Position numbers and translations under genes: made by a program. Below, piece by piece: positions 33,655 through 40,891 of a stretch of DNA of 64,000 bases. Position 1 is the stretch's first letter, and each line of letters opens with the position of its first letter. Source of the DNA: 630D-37 sp037478835 (lineage in GTDB: Bacteria > Chloroflexota > Anaerolineae > Anaerolineales > Villigracilaceae); NCBI GenBank assembly GCA_037478835.1, contig JBBFLV010000001.1, positions 417,900 to 481,899 on the forward strand, written 5' to 3'. The notes beneath the pieces are model-generated. The model was not told the DNA's origin, made no database searches, and saw only the letters and a list, made by a program, of their open reading frames with translations.

Positions 33655-33772
33655 GGATAGTTGGGTAGTCGAGAGGTCGGTAGTCGCTTAGTCGGGTGGT
33701 CGGATGGTCGCGTAGTTGGGTGATCGGATGGTTGATTGGTTGGAGGGGGTGAGCTTGGTTAGTCGGGGGGAT
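33655..33772. repeat. GGTAGTCGGGTGGTCGGATGG repeat array (family C)
   Basis: The longest run in the window, about 115 bases of imperfect units such as GGGTAGTCG and GGTGGTCGGATGGTCG, immediately upstream of the MFS gene start, between it and tRNA-Val. Confidence 0.75.
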
Positions 33773-33890
33773 AGATAATGGGAGGCTCGATTGATTCACC
33801 GTTTATGGCTTACCGTCTATTTTTTTGTCACCGGGAATGTGCTTAGAGGGAGGAAAGGGATGACGGGCATCGTGTGGTAAAAAAATAAAG

Positions 33891-33964
33891 TGGGCGCGAA
33901 GGGACTCGAACCCCTGACCTCATCAATGTGAGTGATGCGCTCTAACCAACTGAGCTACGCGCCC
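33891..33964 (-). tRNA. trnV: tRNA-Val (CAC)
   Basis: The minus strand folds into a complete cloverleaf: acceptor GGGCGCG with CGCGCCC, D-arm GCTCAGTTGGTTAGAGC, anticodon stem CATCA/TGATG with loop CTCACAT and T-arm GGGGTTCGAGTCCCC-like. The anticodon is CAC, reading GTG. No encoded CCA; discriminator A. Confidence 0.95.
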
Positions 33965-34040
33965 ACGTGCACGGTGAATTATAGTCAAGGACTGGAAATT
34001 TGACAAGGGAAAACATTCGTGGTAAAAATAATGCGCTTCC

Positions 34041-34112
34041 GCGGGTGTAGTTCAGTGGTAGAACGTGTGCTTCCCAAGCACAATGTCGTGGGTTCGAATC
34101 CCATCACCCGCT
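34041..34112 (+). tRNA. trnG: tRNA-Gly (CCC)
   Basis: Acceptor GCGGGTG with CACCCGC, D-arm GTTCAGTGGTAGAAC, anticodon stem TGTGC/GCACA with loop TTCCCAA, and T-arm TGGGTTCGAATCCCA. The anticodon is CCC, reading GGG. Discriminator T. An intrinsic terminator follows within ten bases. Confidence 0.95.
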
Positions 34113-34119
34113 CAGTTGC

Positions 34120-34153
34120 AAAGCACCTTCATTGCAGGAAGGTGCTTTTTTTC
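34120..34153 (+). terminator. Intrinsic terminator after tRNA-Gly
   Basis: AAAGCACCTTC pairs with GAAGGTGCTTT around the loop ATTGCAG and is followed by a T-run. Confidence 0.92.
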
Positions 34154-34154
34154 T

Positions 34155-34182
34155 TTGCTGTAAGGCTACTGTCATGTATAAT
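34155..34182 (+). promoter_or_regulatory. Candidate promoter of the GAF-sensor operon
   Basis: TATAAT at 34177-34182 with TTGCTG at 34155-34160, a 16-base spacer. The -35 match is poor. It lies about 35 bases upstream of the first receiver gene, whose ribosome binding site is GAGAGG. Confidence 0.5.
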
Positions 34183-34220
34183 AACAATTGCTACCGTTAA
34201 AATACAGGCGGAGAGGTATC

Positions 34221-34595
34221 ATGGACACAAAAGGCACTGTTCTCTATATCGAGGATAACCCCGAAAACCGCATGTTAATCCGTCGGGTGCTGGAAGCGGA
34301 GGGTTTCCGCGTGGTGCTGGCCGCCAATGCGACCGAAGCCTTTCAGGTGTTGCAACAGGAAAGGCCACAGGTCGTTTTGATGGATATCAGCATGCCTGAT
34401 GTAGATGGATATACCCTTACAGCGCGCATCAAATCCATGCCGGGATTTGAGAAATTGCCTGTAATTGCGCTGACCGCCAATGTGATGCGCGGGGAGCAGG
34501 AGCGCGCACTGAGAGCCGGGTGCGATGGATACCTTCAAAAACCGGTAGATATTGACTTGCTTGCGCAGCAGATTGAGTCCTTCATGCGACGTTGA
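34221..34595 (+). CDS. Stand-alone response regulator (receiver only)
   Basis: A 124-residue CheY-like protein. The acidic pair in LYIEDNPENRML, the phosphorylation aspartate in VVLMDISMPDVDG and the lysine in GYLQKPVD are all present, so it should accept a phosphoryl group. No output domain. It is the first gene of a 20-kb signalling operon ending in a hybrid histidine kinase, the probable phosphodonor. ATG 34221 has GAGAGG nearby; a longer frame to 34188 lacks a site. It is closely followed by a second receiver gene. Confidence 0.92.
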   Translation: MDTKGTVLYIEDNPENRMLIRRVLEAEGFRVVLAANATEAFQVLQQERPQVVLMDISMPDVDGYTLTARIKSMPGFEKLPVIALTANVMRGEQERALRAGCDGYLQKPVDIDLLAQQIESFMRR

Positions 34596-34605
34596 GGAGA
34601 AACTT

Positions 34606-35064
34606 ATGAGCACACCCCATTCCTCATCCCCGGCCACAGATACGCAGCCTGTGCGTAAACCGGTGCTTCCCAAAGATGCTGTTGTATTGGTTGTGGAAGA
34701 TAACGTCTCGAATTTTGTGTTGATTGCGCGCATGTTGGGCTATATGGGCATCCGTTGCGAATGGAAGACATCCGGCTACGAAGTGGTGGAGTATGCCGAT
34801 ACATTGCCGCGTATTGACCTGATTCTTTTGGATATCCGCTTGCCTTATGAAGATGGTTACGGTGCCTTGAAGAAAATTCGAGCCTCCGAGCGTCTCAAGC
34901 ACATTCCGGTGATCGCAGTGACTGCCGAGGCCAGCCTGGAACAGATGAATAAAGCGCGCCAGGCCGGCTTCGATGGGTTCATCGGCAAACCGCTGGACCC
35001 GGATCGTTTTCCGGAGCAAATCCGGCGCATTTTGGCCGGTGAACAGGTTTGGGAAATGAGTTGA
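34606..35064 (+). CDS. Stand-alone response regulator (receiver only)
   Basis: A 152-residue receiver-only protein with an unstructured N-terminal tail of about 25 residues. LVVEDNVSNFVL, LILLDIRLPYEDG and GFIGKPLDPDRF give the acidic pocket, phosphorylation aspartate and lysine. It lies ten bases after the first receiver gene and eleven before the first sensor gene. As two stand-alone receivers are adjacent, they may compete for phosphoryl groups or act as a phosphate sink or diffusible output; both ideas are inference. GAGGAGA precedes ATG 34606. Confidence 0.9.
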   Translation: MSTPHSSSPATDTQPVRKPVLPKDAVVLVVEDNVSNFVLIARMLGYMGIRCEWKTSGYEVVEYADTLPRIDLILLDIRLPYEDGYGALKKIRASERLKHIPVIAVTAEASLEQMNKARQAGFDGFIGKPLDPDRFPEQIRRILAGEQVWEMS

Positions 35065-35074
35065 GTTGTGAGAT

Positions 35075-38000
35075 ATGGAAAGCCGATTCTCTTCCCCTTT
35101 ACGTTTTCGGCGTAGTCTGGTACGTTCTCTGGCCTGGACGTTGATCTTTCTCACCTTCATCCCGCTGATCTTAATGGGGGGCGCTTCATATCTGCGGGCT
35201 CGCACGCTCCTGTACAATCAGATTGTTTCTCAGATGGAAAATTCGGTTGCCGTTCAGATGGAAGAGGCGCAGAGGCTAGCTCAAATCCGCCTGATCCGTC
35301 TGGATCGGTTGGTCGTCCGGCCGGATACGCATGCTCTGTATGAGAAAGCATTTCACATTAATCGCTTTTCCCCTGAATACGCCAGTGTTGAGAGTCAGCT
35401 TCTGGAAGCCTTTAATGCCGTGAATGGGGAAGGGGAAAAGCGCCTGTTTAATCATTTCTTTTTACTCGATTCACAGGGAGAGATTTCTCTCTCTTCCAAT
35501 CCTAAGTGGAATGGCCTGACGGTTGACGAGCCATTTGCCTCTTTCCTGCTGAATCAGGATCGTGCTACTTTTGTCCTTCACGATGTCCGTCCTTTACACA
35601 AAGGGGAGCCGGCGCTTTATACCATCGTCCAAGTCCGCACGGCCAACGATTCGCTTCTGGGCGTTTTGGTAGGTGTCTCGGATGTGCCGGCTATCTCCGG
35701 CATTCTGAATGCGATTGAGCGCTTGAACCCTCACGGGCGTGCCTATTTAATCAATCATGAAGGCCTTTTCTTAGGGATAGACCCGGTTACGTTGGCTATT
35801 AAGCCGTTTGAACCTTTTTCCGAGCAGCAAGCCCGCCTGATGCCGTTGCTGCGGCGCTGGCAAAACCGCGTGGAGGGGGATGCCTGGACGATCCAATACG
35901 AAATCGGTGAATCCGAATCCTTTGTCGCACACATTCGCTGGATACCGGATTTCCATAGCGCAGTGGTTCTTGAGATTCCTCAAAATGCGATCTTTGGAGA
36001 TCTTAACAGCCTGGTGCCGTTCACCGTTTTTCTCTTTTTGGGTGTAGCTATTTTGATGGGCGTTGTGGTTTGGGGAACAACACAGCGTTTTGTTCGACCT
36101 CTGCTTTCCCTGGCCGAGACGACCCGCCGCTTTGCCGAGGGAGATTTTCGCGAACGTTCCCCGATCCGCAGGGAGGATGAGATCGGCTTTTTGGCCACCT
36201 CGTTTAATCGCATGGCCGATCAGCTCAGCACCCTCTATCGCCGTCTAGAATTACAGGTCGAGGAGCGCACGCGCCAGGTGCGTATTGCGGCAGAGGTCGC
36301 CCAAAGCCTGGTCGGCGTGACCAATCTAATCGAATTGCTCCAGCAAACGGTGCGTTTAATCGTTGAGCGCTTTCAATACTATCACGCCGGCATTTTCTTG
36401 CTAGATGCCGGTGGAAAATACGCCGTTTTACGCGCTGCCTATAGTCCGGCAGCAGAGGAACTCTTGCGAAGGGGGCATCGCCTGGAAGTAGGTTCGGCTT
36501 CAATTGTCGGTTGGGTGGCGGCCAATAATCGTCCACGTGCTGTTTCCGATGTTTCTGCCGATCCGATCCACTTCAAGAACGAGCTGTTGCCGGAGACGCG
36601 TTCTGAGGCCGCTTTGCCGATTGCTATTGGCGATCTTGTTCTGGGAGTACTCGATGTCCAGAGCAGAAACCCGGAGAGTTTTGACGAAGAAACCCTCATT
36701 ACGCTCCAAACGCTTGCTAACCAGATTGCCGTGGCGATCCAGAACGTCGGTCGAATGGAAAGCGCCCAGGTGAACTTTGAGGAGATCCAGCGGCTTTATC
36801 GTCTCAGCAATCAAATTGTGGCGGCGAGCACTCCATCGGAAGCTTTGGAGATCGGTCTTGAATTGTTACGTCAGTCGTCGTATGGTTTACTGGCCTTTAC
36901 CGTGGAGGGAGCAGAACTCCGTCCAACGATCGCTTCTCTTCCCTCTCAGGAATCGCTCTCGTTGCCCGAATTCTCTCTGGCGCTGGAGGATATCCTTGCT
37001 CTGCTCGCTCAGGAGCCTTATCTTGTAGATGGAAAAGACCTTTCGAGCCTGCCGCCCATGCTGGCGCGGTGGTTGAGAAACTATCGTCCCTCCCAGGTGG
37101 GGTTATTTACCTTGCGTGTGCGGGGAAAAGTCAAGATGTTTTTCCTGCTTTTTGCTCTTCCCCCCCAGACGCTCTCTCTGATTTCCCTACAGTCTTATCT
37201 CAGCTTTATGGGTTTACTGGGTGGGATGTTGGAAAGGTTGGAGAACGCCGCCGAAATCGAACGCCGTTTGAAAGAACAGGAGGCGCTGGCCTCGCTCAGC
37301 CAGGCACTGGCCAGTTCCAGCGATATGATGACCATCTGTGCTCGGTTGCACGAACAGGTGCGCAATGTCATCGGGGATTATGCGTTCCTGGTGGCTCTAT
37401 ATGATGCCAAGACGAACTCCATCGAGATTCCCTACCGGTATTCGGAAGGTGAGATCGTTTCGATCGAGCCTTTCCCACTAGGAGAAGGCCTCACCTCCAT
37501 TTTGCTCCGCACCAAGCAACCGTTATTGCTCGTAGAAGATACGGAACGGCGCGCAGCGCTGCTGGGAGCCAAAATTGTAGGGAAACCGGCCAAATCCTGG
37601 CTGGGCGTGCCGATTGTTGTGCAGAATCAGGCCATTGGAGCGCTGATCGTGCAGGACCTGGAGCGTGAACACCAGTTCACCGAAGACGATGTGCGCTTCC
37701 TGAGTGCAATGACGGCCCAGGTGGGTGGAATTATCTATAACATTCGCCTACTGGAAGAAGCCCGGCAGCAGGCACTGCGGGTGGAGGCTGCCGCCGAGAT
37801 CGCCCGTGACATCAGCGCGGCGCTGAACCTAGATGAATTGCTCCAGAAAGCAGTCCATCTCATTCGAGAACGTTTCTCTTTCTATCACGCTGCGGTGTTC
37901 CTGATCGATGAGAGTGGTGAATATGCGGTGATCCGTGAAGCCACCGGCGAGGCCGGTGCTCAGTTGAAGCGCCAAGGGCATAAGCTGGCCGTCGGATCAA

Positions 38001-38947
38001 AGTCTATTGTGGGTTATGTGAGCAGCCGCGGCGAGCCTCTGGTCGTGAACGATACGACCCGCGACGCCACGTATTACCCGAACCCGCTGCTACCGGAAAC
38101 GCGCGCCGAGGCCGCACTTCCGTTGCGGGTTGGTGAGCGTATCCTAGGGGTCTTGGATGTACAGAGTACAGAACCGTACACTTTTGACGAGGACATCCTA
38201 CGCACCCTGCGCGTGCTCGCCGATCAGCTGGCCGTGGCCGTGCTCAATGCTGAACTTTTTGCCACTACCCAGGAACATTTGGCACAACATCGCCTGCTCC
38301 ATCATATTACCAGCACAGCCGCTGCCGGAAGTACGCTGGAAGAAGCTCTGCAGAGCGCGGTGCAGGGGCTCCAGGTGACCCTGGGTGGGGATCGGGTGAG
38401 CATTTTGCTGACCAGTAAAGATAAGAAATTCCTCGAAATGAAAGCGTTTGCTGGTTATTCGGAAGAGGCACGAGAAATTCGCATTCCAATTGGTTCGGGG
38501 ATCATTGGCTGGGTTGCGCAGAATCGGCGGCCGTTGCGCGTAGGGAATGTGAGCGCCGATCCGCGTTATATTCAGGTGAGCGCGGAAACGCGCTCCGAAC
38601 TGGCGATTCCTTTGCTCTATCGTGGTGAGTTGCTCGGCGTATTGAACGTAGAAAGTGAGCGTTTGAATGCCTATACGGAGAACGACGAGGAAATGCTGAG
38701 CACTTTGGCCGGGAGTCTGGCAGCCATTATTGCTAATGCTCGCTTGCTGGAGCAATTGCGTCGACAAATGGAGCGCGAGCGCCTGCTCTTTGAAATTACC
38801 GATAAGATTCGCCGCTCGAGTGATTTGCAAACAATCCTGGTGACTACGGCCGGCGAGCTACTCCGCGCCCTGCATGCCCAACGTGCTGCCATTGAAATTG
38901 CACTCCAACCGGAGCCCTCGCCGGAGGACGGAGGTAAAAACCCATGA
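35075..38947 (+). CDS. Membrane sensor 1: Cache-like, HAMP and multiple GAF domains, no kinase
   Basis: A 1290-residue sensor. TM1 (about 15-40) and TM2 (about 308-335) enclose an extracytoplasmic domain of about 270 residues, probably Cache-like. HAMP and a coiled coil follow, then five GAF modules; the second (about residues 565-715) is divergent. The well-formed ones share strings like RGHRLEVGSASIVGWVAANN and PNPLLPETRAEAALPLRVGE. The protein ends with a coiled coil and LLFEITDKIRRSSDLQTIL, a short C-terminal module resembling the first half of another GAF domain and common to all five sensors of the operon. No His-kinase, GGDEF or other output domain is present, so it must signal through partners. 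Ends four bases into the next gene. Confidence 0.88.
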   Translation: MESRFSSPLRFRRSLVRSLAWTLIFLTFIPLILMGGASYLRARTLLYNQIVSQMENSVAVQMEEAQRLAQIRLIRLDRLVVRPDTHALYEKAFHINRFSPEYASVESQLLEAFNAVNGEGEKRLFNHFFLLDSQGEISLSSNPKWNGLTVDEPFASFLLNQDRATFVLHDVRPLHKGEPALYTIVQVRTANDSLLGVLVGVSDVPAISGILNAIERLNPHGRAYLINHEGLFLGIDPVTLAIKPFEPFSEQQARLMPLLRRWQNRVEGDAWTIQYEIGESESFVAHIRWIPDFHSAVVLEIPQNAIFGDLNSLVPFTVFLFLGVAILMGVVVWGTTQRFVRPLLSLAETTRRFAEGDFRERSPIRREDEIGFLATSFNRMADQLSTLYRRLELQVEERTRQVRIAAEVAQSLVGVTNLIELLQQTVRLIVERFQYYHAGIFLLDAGGKYAVLRAAYSPAAEELLRRGHRLEVGSASIVGWVAANNRPRAVSDVSADPIHFKNELLPETRSEAALPIAIGDLVLGVLDVQSRNPESFDEETLITLQTLANQIAVAIQNVGRMESAQVNFEEIQRLYRLSNQIVAASTPSEALEIGLELLRQSSYGLLAFTVEGAELRPTIASLPSQESLSLPEFSLALEDILALLAQEPYLVDGKDLSSLPPMLARWLRNYRPSQVGLFTLRVRGKVKMFFLLFALPPQTLSLISLQSYLSFMGLLGGMLERLENAAEIERRLKEQEALASLSQALASSSDMMTICARLHEQVRNVIGDYAFLVALYDAKTNSIEIPYRYSEGEIVSIEPFPLGEGLTSILLRTKQPLLLVEDTERRAALLGAKIVGKPAKSWLGVPIVVQNQAIGALIVQDLEREHQFTEDDVRFLSAMTAQVGGIIYNIRLLEEARQQALRVEAAAEIARDISAALNLDELLQKAVHLIRERFSFYHAAVFLIDESGEYAVIREATGEAGAQLKRQGHKLAVGSKSIVGYVSSRGEPLVVNDTTRDATYYPNPLLPETRAEAALPLRVGERILGVLDVQSTEPYTFDEDILRTLRVLADQLAVAVLNAELFATTQEHLAQHRLLHHITSTAAAGSTLEEALQSAVQGLQVTLGGDRVSILLTSKDKKFLEMKAFAGYSEEAREIRIPIGSGIIGWVAQNRRPLRVGNVSADPRYIQVSAETRSELAIPLLYRGELLGVLNVESERLNAYTENDEEMLSTLAGSLAAIIANARLLEQLRRQMERERLLFEITDKIRRSSDLQTILVTTAGELLRALHAQRAAIEIALQPEPSPEDGGKNP

Positions 38948-40872
38948 GGCCCTCTTTTTTTACAGAATGGTCGGAAAATCTGGTCCAACGTTTTGGCGAA
39001 CATACGATTCCTATTGCCCTTTTGATCTCTCAATTCCTGGCCAATCTCGGCGCGATTCCAGCCGCCTACTTTGTCCAGATCAACGCTGAGATTGATCCTT
39101 TGCACTTTCGCCAAGCGCTTTCTTTCCTGTTGGTGACTTTGTTGATTGGCTACGGAATTCTCTTTTTCGTGGTCCTTCGCCTTAGCGTTTATGCCCGCGG
39201 CCGGCTACGCATCTTGGCAACCAAAGGCCTACCTTCGACGGGGGCGTCCGACGAGGCGAAAGCCTGGGAAGAGATCACGGCGCTGGGGTGGAAATATGCC
39301 ATTGCAGCAGCATTAGTGATGGGGCTGGTTAATATCTTACCGTTGATAGTTTACGAGAGGGTTGTACTTGGCCTCACGTTCGATCAGGTTGTTTACACTG
39401 CAATTGGGGCGGGTATTGCGGCTGCCGGCGGTTTGATTTTAAATGTGTTACTTTTCGAGATGCTCTTAACGCCGGTGCGTACAGCGCTGACACCGCGCTC
39501 CTTTGAATTGCAACTGGCACATTTTCGTGGCCTACCGTTAACGGGTCGCCTCCTAATTGTTGCTCTTATACTTGTTACTGTTAGTGTGGCACTGGTAGCG
39601 CCGATTGGCTATCGTCAAGCGTACAAGGTGATTTATGAGGAAGTGAGCTCGATCCAGGTTTTGGAAGAACTTCAGAACCGTTCGCTAATTGTTGCCGGAG
39701 CGGCATTAATCCTGGGAATTGCCCTTGCATGGTTGCTGGCTCGCTCGGTAGACGCACCGTTGCGTCAGTTGATTGAAGTCTTTGCAAAGGTAGAAGCGGG
39801 TGATCTTGGCCAACGCGCTCCGGTAACGGGTACCCATGAGGCTGGGCAACTGGCCATTTATTTCAATCGTATGCTGGCTCGTCTGCAATATCTTCAGGAA
39901 AATCTGGAGAACGAAGTCGCTCGGCGCACTGCTCAACTGAAAGCGACCCTACAGGTAGGGCAGGTGGCCAGTTCGATCCTCGATCCGGATGAACTGATGG
40001 AGCGTGTGGTACAGCTCATCAGTAATCAATTTGGTTATTACTATGCGGCAATTTTTCTGATCGATGAAAGCGGTCAGTGGGCAGAGCTAAAACACGCTAC
40101 CGGCGAGGCCGGAAAATTGCTCCGACAGCGAGGACACCGACTGGAGATCGAGGGCAGGAGCATGGTTGGCGCGGCGATTCGCACCCGTCAGGCACGCATT
40201 GCGCTCGATGTGGGGGAAGAACCGGTGCGTTTTGATAATCCTCTTCTTCCATATACCCGTTCAGAAATAGCCCTGCCCCTGATGGTCGGTGGTGAAGTGT
40301 TGGGGGCTTTGGATGTGCAATCTACCCAAGAGGCCGCCTTCAGTGAGGCGGATATTGAGACGTTGCAAGCCATGGCGAATCAGGTGGCGATTGCTCTGCA
40401 GAACGCGCGCCTTTTCCAGAACTTGCAGCAGAACTTACAGGAAATGCATGCTTTGCAGCGTCAGTACATCCGTCAGGGATGGGGCGATTTCCTCAGTACG
40501 CGTCGGATTCGGTATGAAGTAGGGCAAGAAACCCCGCCTGAATCGTCCGTGCTTAAGGTCCCTCTGGCTTTGCGCGAGGAAATCGTGGGCGAAATTGCCC
40601 TCCAGGGTGACCTGGAATGGGGGGAGGAAGAAAAAGAATGGCTGGAAACCCTGGCTTCTCAGGCGGCTCTGGCCCTGGAAAGCGCGCGCATTCTGGACGA
40701 AAATGCTCGTCAGGCCGAGTTGGAGCGCATGGCGGCTCAAATTATCCGTCGGGTGCGCGAAACGTTGGAGACACAGGCCATTCTACGCACCGCGGCCAGA
40801 GAGTTGCAGCGTACCTTGCGACTGCCGGAGGTCATTTTGTATTTTGGTCCACCTTCCCAAGAGCAAAAGTGA
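38944..40872 (+). CDS. Membrane sensor 2: multi-helix N-terminus, HAMP and GAF, no kinase
   Basis: A 642-residue protein with about six N-terminal hydrophobic segments (residues about 20-265), no large extracytoplasmic domain, then HAMP (RSVDAPLRQLIEVFAKVEAGD), a coiled coil, one full GAF and a second shortened GAF-like part. It ends in RMAAQIIRRVRETLETQAIL, the shared tail module. The start overlaps sensor 1 by four bases (ATGA). Its membrane part is unlike the Cache sensors, so it probably detects a membrane-linked or different kind of stimulus. Kinase domain is absent. Confidence 0.85.
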   Translation: MRPSFFTEWSENLVQRFGEHTIPIALLISQFLANLGAIPAAYFVQINAEIDPLHFRQALSFLLVTLLIGYGILFFVVLRLSVYARGRLRILATKGLPSTGASDEAKAWEEITALGWKYAIAAALVMGLVNILPLIVYERVVLGLTFDQVVYTAIGAGIAAAGGLILNVLLFEMLLTPVRTALTPRSFELQLAHFRGLPLTGRLLIVALILVTVSVALVAPIGYRQAYKVIYEEVSSIQVLEELQNRSLIVAGAALILGIALAWLLARSVDAPLRQLIEVFAKVEAGDLGQRAPVTGTHEAGQLAIYFNRMLARLQYLQENLENEVARRTAQLKATLQVGQVASSILDPDELMERVVQLISNQFGYYYAAIFLIDESGQWAELKHATGEAGKLLRQRGHRLEIEGRSMVGAAIRTRQARIALDVGEEPVRFDNPLLPYTRSEIALPLMVGGEVLGALDVQSTQEAAFSEADIETLQAMANQVAIALQNARLFQNLQQNLQEMHALQRQYIRQGWGDFLSTRRIRYEVGQETPPESSVLKVPLALREEIVGEIALQGDLEWGEEEKEWLETLASQAALALESARILDENARQAELERMAAQIIRRVRETLETQAILRTAARELQRTLRLPEVILYFGPPSQEQK

Positions 40873-40891
40873 TTCTCTCGTGAGGCCTATT

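Noticed and set aside
33655..33772. CRISPR array
   Set aside because: The repeats are short, degenerate and lack regular unique spacers; no cas gene is present.
40595..40891. Longer start for sensor 3 at 40595
   Set aside because: This stretch is the coding region of sensor 2 in another frame and encodes no hydrophobic or domain sequence.
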